Assembly: GCA_031213475.1 (NCBI GenBank)
Contig: JARUPZ010000017.1
Location: forward strand, 7,885,790-7,949,789
Length of the DNA: 64,000 nt
Reading direction: 5' to 3'
Source: Nereocystis luetkeana
Lineage: Eukaryota > Sar > Phaeophyceae > Laminariales > Laminariaceae
This document shows positions 1-12,214 of this stretch, piece after piece; the first letter of the stretch is position 1; every line of letters starts with the position of its first letter. The notes under the pieces were generated by a model that worked only from the letters and a program-made list of their open reading frames with translations, ran no database searches and was not told where the DNA came from. The position numbers and the translations under genes are program-made.

Positions 1-424
1 CATGAATGAGGTGATCGTCGTAAGCATGCGGCCTGAAAACAAATATTCGAGGTACCCGTAGAGCACAACAGTGTGTGTCTACACACGACCTGAAGACCCT
101 CGACTTTTGTCAAGGAAGGGTGTGACAGGATCGTCATCCTGGGGTTATTTTGCGGACTTTTTTGTGGTTGTGCTCATTCATGTCAAAAGCCGGCAAGCCC
201 AGTGCACGATAGGTCAGCCGTTCACGCAGTACTACCGTGTTGTTACAGTAAACAGGTAGTACTATACGTAGGTCTTTGTACTTTTCGTGCGCACACTCTG
301 TCAATCCGGCAAACCCGTTGGACGATAGGTACGACAAGTACGTTAAAAAAAAACAATATTGCTATGTGCACAGCTTGCAGCTGAATTTTCAGGCGATCAA
401 TAAATGAAAGTATGTACATACTAG
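1..424. other. non-coding flank
   Basis: No gene, exon with credible splice borders or repeat was recognised here. Open frames are short and overlap on both strands without codon structure. Confidence 0.4.
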
Positions 425-534
425 TACCGGGGGCCATAGTTAAAAGGACCAAATATTGTTAGTAAAAATCCCTAAATGTATACCAGGTAAGTTTTTATGT
501 ATACCGTAGGTCCGATTAACTATGGTCCCCCGTT
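425..534. mobile_element. TA-type MITE, copy 1
   Basis: This is a non-autonomous DNA transposon of about 110 bp. Its ends are inverted copies of TTACGGGGGACCATAG with substitutions; the left end here reads TACCGGGGGCCATAG and the right end GGTCCCCCGTTA. The A/T-rich centre matches copies near 17.1, 39.0 and 58.9 kb. It is one of the more diverged members, and the TA target duplication is not clear. It also contains one TACCAGGTA motif. It has no coding capacity, so any transposase must come from elsewhere. Confidence 0.8.
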
Positions 535-2911
535 ATAGGTACAGCGAACTACAGCAGTATACTGTAGTAGTACAAGGCACGCATACGATACATCCACCAC
601 GAAAAAAACGAATACCGCTGTGTCGAAAAATATTGTACTCTTTGGTATAAGTTCGATCCCAATTTTTATTATATTCAAGGACATGTTGCTTCTGCTCTGT
701 TCCGCACTATTGTCCACTGGGGAATATACGTTTCCATCGAGAAGTAAGTGTGAACCTGTTGCTGTAGGTACTGGTATACACTGTGTTGGTCCCTCTATAG
801 TGCCGGTATGGTCCCTCTATAGTGTCGGTATGCGCCAGTCAACAATACCGGCACTAAAGCGGCAACCAGCACTGCTCCGCTCGCCGGCAGACTGGTTAAC
901 GTCTGGTGTTAAATGTGCCAAGCGATATCACAGGCGATATAGCGGCGTCGGCACTGCGGAACCGGCACTATACATATAGCAACGCATATATACCGTATAC
1001 AGAAGTTAGTCCTTGCTCGCACCACTTTAATTTCTCTCGAAAATATATATTCCTTTTGTTTCCGAGGTTTTCTTCTTTCGGGAAAGTTATGAGTGATCCA
1101 TGTTGAAGATCATGCTGCATATTGTCGGATGGCAAGAGAAATAATAATATGTACTCGTAGATACAACCCAGGTACCCTCCTCCTTATTGTTTCATTCCTG
1201 CTCTACAATACAGTAGTAGTTATGATAATGGCGTCCAAAATGTATTTTGAATGAAACTGTAATGAATGCCAGACACTATTTACAGGCCGGGAAAAATCAC
1301 CGCTGCGTGCTGTTAACAGTAACTTAGTTGTTGTTCAGCATAGAAGTATAATAATAGTGGCAAGCTACAGCAGTAGTACGTGCAAAAACTTGGGAATTAT
1401 ACTATTAATATCAAATACCAGTATAGATTAAATGAACGTACTCACTCCCGGAATTTAGCAGCTTCATATTATTTGTCCTCCTCATCATGTACAGTATACT
1501 GTAAAATATTCTGCCAGAGGCTATATATAAACCCCCCGCTCGCCCTCGTTAGTAGTAGATAGTGGTAATAATGGTGACGTTCAAATATTGTTCAAGAAAA
1601 CAGCAGTACCACGGGTATGAAATACACACCAGAAAAAAAAAACATTCACTCGTACTACGTGCAACCTCGAAAACATTTGTTCGTATGTATATGTTTATAT
1701 ATTTCTCAGGTCCTAAGGAGGTATAGACACACCCACTTCCTCCCTGAATTCTGCAGCTTCAGAATTTGTCTTCCTCATATATATATACGCACTGCACTTT
1801 CTGCGTGACTAGGCATTACATATAACCCGTAGTACGCGTAATCGAAGCATCACGAACAGAACAGCTTGCAAATATATATGAGGTTCGACAAATCCTCGAT
1901 CACACAGCTAGATGATGATGTTTTTTCTTTTTATAAATTATAGGATGGTATATCTATATCGATATGTACATATATTATATGTACGATTCTATCTATATCC
2001 CGCTACCTGGTACCAGGTACCAGGATATGAGTTTGATTCAAATTCCTCATCACTGCTGCGAAACGAAACACCGCCTCTGGTAGTCCGTGCAATCGGAAGA
2101 TCACACACGCAAAAAAAGGCGCCAAGAAGACGAGATTTGGACGAAAACCTCGATCTTGCAGCTGAGCTGATTTTTCGTATTTCAATAAAAACCCCGGCGT
2201 ACTGGTGAAAGTTAAATCTTGAGTAGCACACACACGCGTAAGTGCGCAGTTTTTTTTGTTCGTTTCCTTCGTCTTAGTCTTCAGGATTGATCGAGCCTGC
2301 AACTTGAAGTGTCTGGCGGCAGCGGCGGCGATACGATTATCCGATACTACTGCTGCTCGAATCAAGCATAGAGGGGAACGGGGGGTCACAGCTCGCCTGT
2401 GGGCATTGTGACGGCCTTGAGCAATGTAGCGCACCGTTGGGTGTACCGAATTCAGAGGTCGTCGGCACCTTGTGGTGTTGTTGCTACCCTGATTGGTCAC
2501 TGTGGCCACATAGATTTATCTACGCCTACAGAGTGCAGAGAGAGGGTGCCGACGACCTGCGATCCACGTTGGCAAATCGCTGTTATGATACTGCCTTGAC
2601 CCCCCCGGCTGGAGTTTTAGCTGGGGGCCTACCCCTTGTTCCGGCTGCGACCAGCTCCCGGACGCGGGAAAGGGCTCTGGGCTGGCCCACGACACATTTG
2701 ACCGCCCTTCTTCGAACGACGGGTGCTTTAACTGGGGGATTTTCTTGCTGAAAATAGACCAGGGTAGGTTTTCGATGTGCGGTACGGACGCATGTTCAAA
2801 CGCTCCTACTACTACTTACTTGTATTGATGGCACTGCTTGCCTCCGCGAATACGGTTCGCGACATACATCTCGTTGATTTCATAAAGAGCAACCCGTTGC
2901 TAAATTAGATG
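535..2911. other. intergenic, A/T-rich, no gene seen
   Basis: Apart from the palindromic element at about 786-980, this stretch shows only short conflicting open frames, ATATAT runs and a TACCTGGTACC-type motif near 2008-2026. The 98- and 168-residue frames at 2.0-2.5 kb lie opposite each other and carry no recognisable domain, so they are not called as genes. Confidence 0.4.
786..980. repeat. CCGGCACTAT palindromic element, short copy
   Basis: Two close copies of GGTCCCTCTATAGTG(C/T)CGG are followed by their inverse, ACCGGCACTA. The same words, in inverted order, flank the minisatellite at 61.0-61.2 kb (GCACTATGGAGGGACC). This copy lacks the expanded 22-bp tandem array. It was probably a small terminal-inverted-repeat element; the boundaries are approximate. 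Confidence 0.55.
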
Positions 2912-3105
2912 CAATTCGATGCTGGTCGACGAGGAGGGAAGAAAAAGCTGAAATCTTCTCGAGATAAAAATGAAGGCACGTACCGTAGCGGGAAGGGGGG
3001 AGAAGAGCCTGCTATGTGACACCGAATCTGAGTTACGAGTGGGAAGGAGAGAGAGAAGAAGATGTGCTAAGATAATGAATGGGATGAGGAAAAAAAAAAA
3101 AAAGA
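2912..3105 (+). mobile_element. SINE-B, 5'-truncated copy 1
   Basis: This region is the reverse complement of the sequence near 40.84-41.03 kb. Shared words include GGTCGACGAGG, AAAATGAAGGCACGTACC and GATAATGAATGGGATGAG. Read on the plus strand it ends in a pure A run (about 3091-3105), as expected for a retroposed SINE with an A-rich tail. The tRNA-like head found in the 41.1 kb copy is missing, so the copy is 5'-truncated. It depends on a LINE for mobility and encodes no protein. Confidence 0.7.
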
Positions 3106-5562
3106 ATACGCAACAACATCAGAAAAATGAGAGGGGTTGAGAGGGGCGGAAAAAAAAACGCTTCAACGCAGCGAAAACCCCAATGAGCCGGTTCCTTTTG
3201 GGCCAGACTTCAAGATCCAAGGAAAGATGCGGTGGGTGGATTGTTTGGATCATGCTCCTGATTTGGCTTCCGACGACGAGTACAACAGTACAACAGTCAG
3301 TGTGTACAGCATAGTAAGCTTCAGATTTGTTCTCCCTCATATATATGCGGGCTGTATTTACCTCACGAGGCCATACACAACCCGTAGTACGCGCGATCAA
3401 AGTGTGACACACCGCTTGCAAAGATGAGCTTCTACGAAATTCTCGATCTCACATAATATAGTATGTTGTTGTGCTATAATTTTAACAATAATAAGCTTTG
3501 ACGCCTACCATTTACAAACGGCGAAACAAAATAGAAATAGGAAGAGACTCCAGGAAACTAAAATTATAGGAACCCCTTTGAACAAGTATAGCGCACACTA
3601 TGCTCAAGAAACTGGTGACATACAAGGCGGGCTCAATTCTGAGGGGGACATCGCCAACAATCAGTTTCGAATATAGCACACCTCCGACGGACCATGATCC
3701 AGATAGATCATAGAATTCCTAGCCCGCCGTTCTGAGAGAGGTTGTGCAGGGTCTCAATATCGATAGCACAGATCAATCCCAGGAGACATGTATGTGCTAC
3801 TTAGTTGATCGCGCAGATTATTCGGGTTCCACCCGGCAAAACGAGCAAGATCACACGGGGTTACCCGTAGATCTGCCTTCAAATATCTACAGCAGTAGAT
3901 CACCCAGTAGAAATCGATGACCTGTTAGAGGTGTGGGGTATTGTTCACCTTGGGGGGCAAACTTAGATCTAATATGCGTGTCAAGTGCGAGGGACTACAG
4001 GAGGAGGAGTAGTGTTTCACGTTTTTTGTTTGGAAGTAAGTGTGGAACGGGTTTGGTTTCATATTCCGTATCGTTGTGTGCAACCGACGTGTGGCATAGA
4101 TAGCTCGTTTTGAGTCACCGCAGGTGCGTCTGTCTTTATTCAGGAAACTAGGGTCATATTCGGGGGCAGGGTAAACTGCAACAACAGTAAGTAGTAGTGC
4201 ACTGCCAGAAAAACACTCCATACATACTGTAGGCATTGACGACTCGTACACTAAGGTACACCGCACTATACACTACAACGGCACACCACACAAGTCCAGC
4301 AGTAGTACACTCAACACTGAAACACAGTACACACTACAGTGATCTTACGATGTATGCAAAATAACGTCTACGTTGAGTCTAGAGTCGCAGGCGGCCGACT
4401 GTGATGCAACGTCGGCAGGAATCGTCTCCAAGACACACAGACAGCTCTTATCTCATACACGTCAACACGCTACAATCTGCCGTTATATTATACCAGGTTT
4501 ATTATTCATGTTTCTGTTCGAAGATGGATGATCTCTACCGCCGTAGATCACTACCTGGTACCAAACAACTACCGGCGAGCGAATTCACCCGTACCAGGTG
4601 AAACATGTTGTCAAACGTTCAGTGCAACACCGACAACGCATCGAATAATTGTGAGCTCAACGTATAGCACACTACTACTGGAAATATTCAGTTTTTAATA
4701 GGGACCAGAGTAATCACCACCCCAGAAACCTTTGTGCGATATACAGCCGAAGCATTTGGTCTCGATTGCTACGTTCCACCGTCATAACTAAAAAAGGGAA
4801 TTTCTTTTCTTGGAAAGCCATTCTCGACCGACCGTACAATGTGCGGTGTTGTACAGGCTGTTTCGAGCACAACGCCCCTATTTGGGTCTGCCGCGAATGC
4901 CACATGTAATGGGTACTCGAATGTCTCATGTTTGGTATAATGCCGACAACAAACAGTGATGTGAAGAGTAGACGAGGGTGGCGCCAATATGAATATATAC
5001 CGTATGTATCTGAAGCGCTCAGGGCGTGTGCTCGCGGCAAACCCTTGTCAGGATCAGGGTAATAAACGATGGTGAAGTGTTGCGCGGTTGCACCGTGGGA
5101 AACCCGCGCCGCCCACCACAAACGAAAGTAGATGTGCAGCCTGCCTCTTGTCGTTTGTTTTCCCCCCCGCCATCTGTTTTGGCCGTAGGCCCCAAGCAAT
5201 TTGCGCGGTTTAACGAAGGTTAAAAACAAAATTGGTATTGTTCTCGTTGCAGGCAAATATATTTTTGGTGCCTTTTTTGTGGTATTTTCCACATTTCCAT
5301 GCTGAATTTCTCTGAGGCCTTTGGTTTTCAGTACACTGAGTTCCAACCTACGACGTCTTATGGTATGGCCAAGGGTGAAACAAGCCTTCAAATTTTCCCA
5401 AATATAGAGGAAGAGGCGGGTTCAAATATTCAAAGGAAAACCTTATAAGAAAAAAGATTTGAACGAGTAAACAAGTTATGTTACTTGCTCGTAAACTCAC
5501 GGATCAGGGACACCTGCACTGCAGCACGTCGAAATCCTATCGTTAAAAAGCAAACGGTGTAC
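3106..5562. other. intergenic, no supported gene
   Basis: The longest frame is 225 codons on the minus strand (4714-5391). It covers A/T-rich DNA, shows no domain, and has a competing frame inside it. The rest holds short frames, TACCTGGTA motifs near 4551 and nothing else that could be identified. Confidence 0.4.
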
Positions 5563-6118
5563 TGATACAGCAGGGTACAGCTCTCAGACCCTACAAAGGA
5601 CCCGCGTCCGTTAGGTCTCTCAGGCCGGCTTACCTGTTGTTTGAGAGTTCGAGAAGTGCTCTTGTGCAAGGGGGGGGCGGGTCAAGCAGAACCATAATAC
5701 ATGCAAGGCGGTAGTTGCGAGCAGCCAAAGTAAACAATCGACGAAGTACCTGACGCAATAAGGGGCACGAAGGGCAAGGCAAGATCCAAGGGGCTGCGGA
5801 GTGACGGGACGGGTATCGCAGATCACTTGGCTTTGACTTTATTTGGGTAACTTGGGGCCGTTGACGTGGGGTGTTCATATAACCTCGTTAGTGGCACTTT
5901 ACCCGACACGAAAGGCGTTCCAACAACGGAGGTCCTCCCTATCCCTAAACGATGCGACCGAAGGAGGTAATCAAAGCTCACCATCTGTCCTTGCACATAG
6001 ACCAGACGCGTGACACTGATCAGAATAGTTGTCTCGCGCCGTTTTACCCTCTTTGTAGCGCTGGTCACGACAATTACGACGATTTCAGTCATTCACCTGT
6101 GAGCCCCTCGTTCCAGCA
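5563..6118 (-). mobile_element. LTR-like repeat, copy 1 (candidate solo LTR)
   Basis: This 556-bp segment is collinear with 14220-14786, roughly three-quarters identical by eye. Shared blocks include TGATACAGCAGGG, GAGAGTTCGAGAAGTGCTCT and GGGTATCGCAGATCACTTG. On the minus strand it begins TG and ends CA. It also contains AATAAA (complement of TTTATT at about 5838-5843), as an LTR would. No internal retrotransposon genes adjoin it and no target-site duplication is visible, so solo LTR is an inference. Confidence 0.5.
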
Positions 6119-6124
6119 CCCCTT

Positions 6125-6900
6125 CTGCCCGACGCATAACCATCGTCGGCACAGAGCGGACACCTCGGTACAGTCCTAGCGACAGCGTGTACACCTTCCT
6201 CCTCGGTTCCCCATTTTCGACCAGGCGTTTGTATCACCGCCTCGACGCGTATTGCTCTGCTGAGGGCGATATTTCCTGCCGTCAGGTGAGTTGTTTGTCC
6301 TCAGCACCCCCGTCACTGCAACAATCCCCAGCCCGGCGCATGCGAGTGTTCGTTTTAAGCGGGGATTACGGTAAAGTCCCGTTCTTCCTCGGTTCCCCGC
6401 CGCTGTATCTCCCCCACATCCCAGCGCATGTCAGCGTCGGCCCCTAGTGGGTATTTCAGGATCCACCGCTCCTCCGTTCCTCCTCACCTCCTCGCCGCTG
6501 AAACACCCCCCCAGCCCGACGCATGTGAGCGTGAATGCCTAGCGGGCATCACGATCGTAGACCGCAGCGGCGAGTGCGACTTTCTCCTCCGCCCCTCGTT
6601 GTCGGCAGGATGTTGCAGCGCCCCCCCTTTCCACGGTGTTGACCTTGGACGGTGTCAAGAAGAGCGGCATCCCTCGCACTCGTACTTTTTATCCAATATT
6701 TCTCAGTGTATCGCCGTCGGCCCGATGATGAAGCGTCCCTCGTCTTTGGAGTCCTCCCCTCGGGCGGTCGTCAAACGAGTGGTGGTCCAGACCCTCGTCC
6801 GGGCGTTCTTCGGCCTTCCTCGTCCACCGATCGCCGTCGGCCCGATGTTGCAGTGCTCCTTCTTCCCGCCGTGCTGACTTTGGACTGAGGTGAGAAGAGT
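6125..6900. repeat. C-rich degenerate tandem repeat
   Basis: Recurring phrases are spaced roughly 90-120 bp apart. GCGCATG(C/T)(G/C)AG occurs near 6338, 6425 and 6519. TTCCTCCTCGGTTCCCC occurs near 6197 and 6385. ATCGCCGTCGGCCCGATG occurs near 6711 and 6833. The 149-codon plus frame across it is a by-product of the C-rich repeat and is not called a gene. Confidence 0.5.
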
Positions 6901-8382
6901 GGCGGTCCTGATCATCGTGCACTCTCCAAGGCTTGCAACCGCCAGCGCCGCACCTGTATAACACCTTAGACACCTGTACTTCTTCGTGAAATAGCTGTTT
7001 TGCTCCCTGCCCCGCCTTCATCGAAAGGACGGAGCCCTTATCGAAGGCCTCCGTGTGCGCATTGACGAAACCCTACCTGGCACACTTCCACCGTTAGCTA
7101 CCATTTTTCTACCACACAACCTCACATTACACTGAGCCTACAGAGGGGTCTGCTATCCGTTCGTCGTATAGCTATACGTGGCCCTACGGCCTACACACAG
7201 CCATGCGTGTCCACTACGCCCCTCTCTATGCATCTGAGCACTTAACTGTGTTTAAACTGTTGTGACAGCTCATCGATATCGCAACAAATCACGTAACTCC
7301 GACAAACGTTTCAATTTGCGGACTGAACTATATCGATGCTGACACCATTCGCCTACCTGACGTTTCTCACTGCTCCTTCAAGAAATGTTTCTGCGTAAGT
7401 AAGTGAACCACTAATCTGCCTCTCTGACGTTTGTCGATAAATATGTATATACACAGCAGTATCTTTGTGCGGATATCATAATATCTATATATTGTATGCA
7501 TTCCTTCTGGCGATGATCTCAAGCTTCCCTGCTTTGGAAGGCGAATGTGGGGGTGGATTTAACGCGGGCTGTAAGACGTCCATGATGAGTCGCCTTTCTA
7601 CTTTGGCCTCCTCCTATGGTATATTTTTATATTTCGTATACTTCGCGTGCTTCAACCTACAGCACTACCCAAGGTCATTAACTGATTCCGAGTGAGTAAG
7701 TCGTGTGAAGGTACTGACGTTTAGCCCACCCCCACGGCACGAACACCGTCCACTGGTGGTGCGACTCTTTCTTGATAAATCAACTTTGCGTCCTACGGCG
7801 TTCATCCGCAACCCGCATCAAACTGGCTTTGGTGGAGGTAGTAGTGGTGGGAAACTGTCCACGAAGACCCCCCCAGCACGGAAACCGTCCACTGATATTC
7901 CAAACACGCCTCTAGATTTGTTAGTGCAACCGTCGGCTACTACACATGAAGTGACATATAGCAAGGTGTCCTGTCGGGTTGCATAGATCATGCCCAAAGT
8001 CGCCACGTTCCACCTCGATCTCGGGTTTCACAAATGTCTACCTGTACATCTTGTAGCTACTTGCACATGCACTCGTTCCTTCCTACATCTGGGTATTCGC
8101 ACAGTGCATGGTATGTGCTTCTTCGTGTACTTCCTCTGCGCCTGACACTGCATCATAGATCGTCACAAACAAGCACCAGCAAGAGTTTTTTTTGTGTGTT
8201 CTTCAGATCAAACCGATCTTGAAACCCTCCCATGTCCGGCAACCGTACATTGTTTTTCGTAGGCGTGTCCTGATTGTTTATCTCACTGGATCTTGCATTC
8301 TACTCTCTTGTAGTTATGCTGTGTTTTACGATACAGAAGTTTGGTTGGTTCCATCCCGTTTGATTTGTTCGTCCTTCTTGCT
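6901..8382. other. intergenic, no gene seen
   Basis: Only short open frames are present, several conflicting on the two strands, with no domain or convincing pair of splice sites. It is moderately A/T-rich and includes an ACAGCAGTA motif near 7455. Confidence 0.35.
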
Positions 8383-8515
8383 CTTCCCTTCTACGTGTAC
8401 ACAACCGCAACTCATACCCGGGGTTACATAGCAGGTTATTTTCTCCCTTCCAGCTATGGCCCGAGTCTTGTGGTTTTATCTCGGCAAGACTTCAGTACTT
8501 TCTATTTTAGGTTTG
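8383..8515 (-). mobile_element. diverged SINE-B fragment
   Basis: Words match the SINE-B core in the same order as at 20.77-20.86 kb: CCGGGGTTACATAGCAGG, then a C/T-rich stretch with CTTCCAGCTA, then TTTTATCTCGGCAAGACTTCAG. Identity looks near 70 percent. The A-rich tail and tRNA head are not visible, so this is an old internal fragment. Confidence 0.45.
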
Positions 8516-9839
8516 CGTGGAATATCGCCTTTCCTCCTTTATGGGTGTGTGTATATTGATGAATTCACAGTCTCAACCATCGTGCGATTCGATCTCCAGG
8601 ATCGACGCTATCATCGGTTTTTACAGTAGCAATCGGGGGTAACTATACTCTTGATAGACCACGCTGAGCCATGGATGGAAATTATATGAACCAATGCCAA
8701 CCATGATCAAAACAAACGAAGCATTCGTGGTCCGACCCAGACCCGGACTAAATACGTCGAAACCCACAAAACTATTATAAGCGAATATTTGCGTGTCTGT
8801 CGTCTACACATTATTTGTTGCGAGTACTTTAGAGCATACTTGGAAGTAGAGTCGAATCTCTGACGATAGACTGAGAAGTACAGGAATTTCGTATTTCGGT
8901 TAGTAAGTGTCCCATTGCTTATATGTGCAACGTAATGTACAGAAGTACACGGGGTTTGTACACGGGGTATCTGCCAAAAATCAACAGACGCTGTGCGATA
9001 CAGCTTGCTTGGTGAACTGAACATGCTACAAGTGGAAACTATATGGAGCTAACATAATTTACTGTCGGCATGAATACTGTCATGTTAAGTGATCGTACGT
9101 AAAACACTTTTGGTACTACCCTTCCATTGCGAATGTACGGATATCGTTCGTAACTAATCTACAGTAGTATGTGTGTTGTCTTCGCATACCGTGTTTTCTA
9201 TCCAACTACATCAATCAGTACCACCCCGTGTCCGTCCTGATTGGTTTTGCTCTTCTTGTGTTCTGCTTCCCTACCATGGATCATTTAATGCAAGTATTCG
9301 ATTGGATCATGCCTCCTCCGCTGGCCTGTGGTCCAGCCCATACTTCGTTGCGCCTCTTTTGGATTGTTGTTGTTGTTGTTGTTCTCACATTAACTCACAA
9401 TTCAATGCAGTCCGTGGTCGCAGGACAGGCTCCAATAACTCTGGAGTGGAAGAAATACCTCAAGTAAAAACAGAGGCAAAAACAAAAAACAAGCATACGC
9501 ACTCCACCACCACTGCGGACACCAGGGAAGCAAAATGGAGACTATTAATAGCAGACAAAAACCTAAAAAAGAAGATGAAGCTAAGCAAAAAACAACAAAA
9601 CAAAACAAAAACAGACGCAGATAGCAAAACGCAAAAAAAGGCAAAACGGACCATACTAACAAAGACACAAAGAGGTACAAACGGAAATGAAAAGAAAAAT
9701 GGAAAAAAGGGACAAAAAAGCGATAATCACGGGCGGGGGGGAAAGAAAATACGAAAGGCAGGCACTGGAGCATACAGACACGCAAAGTTGCCCAGATGGC
9801 ACCGTGCTAGTTACTTGGGTCCCAAAGAAGGGAGTGCAT
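8516..9839. other. intergenic and A-rich region next to the LINE
   Basis: The first part is featureless. From about 9460 to 9760 the plus strand is strongly A-rich (AAAACAAAAC-type runs), which produces a 223-codon lysine-rich frame with no domain. The block lies at the 3' side of the minus-strand LINE and may include its 3' untranslated tail, but the tail boundary cannot be placed. Confidence 0.35.
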
Positions 9840-11053
9840 CATGACGATGATGGCCATAACCAGGCTTCAGTCTGTTGGGCAGACCGCCTCCCCCCCTCCC
9901 CCCCGCCATTCCCCCTCGTCCCCCTTTCGCCCCGCCCCTCTTCCCTGCCATTCTGCGCACTCGCGTTGGCGTCAACGGCTGTGGTCGTTGTTGCAGCTAT
10001 TCTATGCCGTTCTGCCGATGCCTCCTTCTCATCTGTATGCCATTTCCGCATGAAGGCCTCCGCCCCTTCCTCGACCCGTCGGAACCATCTGCCGGCTTTC
10101 TGTGCTGCCTCGCGCCACCCTTCGGGCTTGATGCCGAACTCCTTGAGGTCAGCCTCAAGGTACCTCATCCAGTCCCACTCCTGTCCTCCGGAGTAACCCT
10201 TACCCTCAACCATCTCCCCCAAACATCACCCTCTTCGGCAGACGCTCCTCTCCCATGCGTGTCACAAAGCCCGCAAACAAGAGCCTACGTCTGCGTACCG
10301 TCGTCTCAACGCTTTCAGATTTTGTCCTGAGAAGCGCGCTAGCATAGGATAGAATGTGGTCTTCGCGCTTTCGTTTTCGCCACCCGATGCATCGGAGGAG
10401 CATCTTGTGGTGGGCCTCCCGTAGCCTACCGCAATCAGTCTTGCTTGGGCTCCAAGTAACGCAACCGTAGAGCAACGATTCGATCACCTCGGCTCTCAGC
10501 ATTCGCACCTTCAGGCGTAGGCGCACACCCGGGCGGTCATAAATTTCCATCTTATACCGTCCGAAGCATGCCCATGCCCTCTGGAGTCGACGCGTTACCT
10601 CGACACTTGTGCCGTCCAATCTGCGCTGATAGCCCCGCCCAGATACACAAACTCGGTCGTTTGTTTGTACACTTGGCCGGCGGCGGTGACGGTGAACGGC
10701 ACGTTCCCCCCATCTTTCGTTTGCAGACACATTATCTCCGTCTTGGCCTCCGAGACCGTCAGGCCGAAAGCGGCACATGCAGACACGATCACCGTCATCA
10801 TCCTCTCCAGGTCGTTGGGTGATCTCGATACTTTGCCTGCATCGTCAGCATAGAGCACAGCCCACAGTGTCTGGGCCTTTTTATCATTCCCCTGTCCGTC
10901 GGCGTGCCCGACCCGTGCCTTCCCCCTCTTCTTTTTCTTCTTCTCCTGCTTTTGTTGGAGTTGCACCAAGCTGTCCGTGATGGCTTTATCAGCAGCGAAA
11001 CGTTTCTCCGCCACACGTTGTAGTTGACCACTAGTTAGAGTTGTCTCACCCAA
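9840..11053 (-). pseudogene. 5'-truncated LINE reverse transcriptase, frameshifted
   Basis: This is the C-terminal part of a non-LTR retrotransposon ORF2. The first block (about 11053-10620) holds the catalytic RT motif LYADDAG, then AAFGLTVSEAKTEIMC and FVYLGG. After a frameshift near 10620, the next block continues with LKVRMLRAEVIESLLYGC, AHHKMLLRCIGWR and RRRLLFAGFVTRM. A second shift near 10206-10222 leads into the third block with EWDWMRYLEADLKEFGI. The fingers and palm upstream of YADD and any endonuclease are absent, the usual 5' truncation of LINE copies. At least two frameshifts make it inactive. It represents the kind of element that could have mobilised the SINEs here. Confidence 0.85.
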
Positions 11054-11508
11054 ACTTCTTTACTATTGACTCAGTCCTTCCCTGCATGCGCCCGCGGTTC
11101 GGTCGAGAGACGCCGGCCCGGGGCCGACGCGATAGCGGCAGTCGCGTCCGCTGGAGGGGCTGGTGTCAACAGGATGGTTCACGGCATGCTCTCAAGAAAT
11201 GTTACGACCAACTCTACTCCCGACGTTTGGGGAGCGAGAAGAAGAACTGACCTCGTTGCGATACAATCTCCGAGACATTTCGATATCATCGATATTTCCA
11301 TTATTTGTGTCAAACTTTGAGCTCATCGGTTGGATCGCCATTTTTTTACTGGAGGAGAGAAACCAATTATATGGTCACAGACTCAGACAGAGAAAAACCA
11401 CAGATTATCGCAAATTCATGGGTGGGTATAGGAAGTGAAATGCCAGCGTACCGGGTACGGGAACACCTAAACAGCAGCTATTTTGGTTTTTTTACCTATT
11501 TGTTTTAC
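11054..11508. other. intergenic between LINE and SINE-A
   Basis: Short plus-strand frames only, with no domain or repeat recognised. The junction with the LINE is probably the point of reverse-transcription truncation. Confidence 0.35.
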
Positions 11509-11927
11509 CATCGCTTTTACTTTCCAGCTTAACTCGTCGGAGGTTTTATTTCCCTCAGCGGTTTTATGGGCAAGTCGTGGTCACAGGTGTCGTCCATTTT
11601 ACCCCTCTGTACATGATTTTCGCTTTCATCGCGCATGGCGTTCGGCGTTCCCGCTACTCGTCGATTTTCTTTGAATGTTGCTAAACACACGCTCTCACGC
11701 TTTCTGCTATTACGGGGGACCATAGTTAATAGGACCTATGGTATAGATAAAAAATCTTTATATTTAACCAACTTGACTAACAATATTTGGTCCTATTAAC
11801 TGTGGTCCCCCGTAATAATCATTCTTGTGTATGCAAGAAAAAGCCCTCACGATTATGCACTCGGTGAGACTCGAAACCACCAGATGTGTTTTAGTAGGCA
11901 CGCGGACTACCTACTAAACCACCGGAG
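11509..11927 (-). mobile_element. SINE-A copy 1, interrupted by a MITE
   Basis: This is a tRNA-derived SINE of about 300 bp once the 106-bp MITE at 11710-11815 is removed. Sense is minus. The head at about 11845-11927 has an A-box-like TAGTAGGTAG region and a diverged B-box. The body matches 42.2 and 60.3 kb: CTTTCCAGCTTAACTCG, AAGTCGTGGTCACAGGTGTC, CGTCGATTTTC and TGCAAGAAAAAGCC. The two sister copies show what the site looked like before the MITE arrived. Confidence 0.8.
11710..11815. mobile_element. TA-type MITE, copy 2, nested in SINE-A
   Basis: A 106-bp element with terminal inverted repeats TTACGGGGGACCATAG / CTGTGGTCCCCCGTAA, flanked on both sides by TA (11708-11709 and 11816-11817). 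Removing the element and one TA restores GCTAATCATT. The uninterrupted SINE-A copies read GCTAATCAAT and GCTAGTCATT at this place, which establishes TA duplication on insertion. The centre is in the opposite orientation to most other copies. Confidence 0.9.
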
Positions 11928-12214
11928 ATGTGTGACACCATACCTGGTACCCTGGTATCGTTTATTGAGGTAGGTACAGTAGTTTTCAGTTTCAACCTGC
12001 GTAGCTTCCGCAGGGCGCTTTCACCCAAGTAAATGACTCGCTTGCTGTCCTGCGCAGCTGACCGCTGTCACAGCAGTACTTCCGGCCGGGAAGCAGAGCT
12101 GTGATACTCTGCTGTGGGGCTATGTCGTACTGCCGCACTCTGTAGCTGTACTACAGTTATAAGGCACCGGTTTGTACATACCGCTGGTAGAGCACTCGAG
12201 GTACAGTAGAACGA
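11928..12214. other. intergenic, no feature seen
   Basis: There is a TACCTGGTACC motif near 11942. No exon or repeat was recognised. Confidence 0.35.

Noticed and set aside
4714-5391. 225-codon minus-strand open frame
   Set aside because: A/T-rich DNA, no domain, no codon bias, and a nested competing frame; it looks like a chance frame.
6428-6877. 149-codon plus frame
   Set aside because: Follows the C-rich degenerate tandem repeat; repeated Arg/Pro/Ser words with no domain.
9173-9844. 223-codon plus frame, very lysine-rich
   Set aside because: The lysines come from A-rich DNA next to the LINE tail, and the N-terminal part has no domain.
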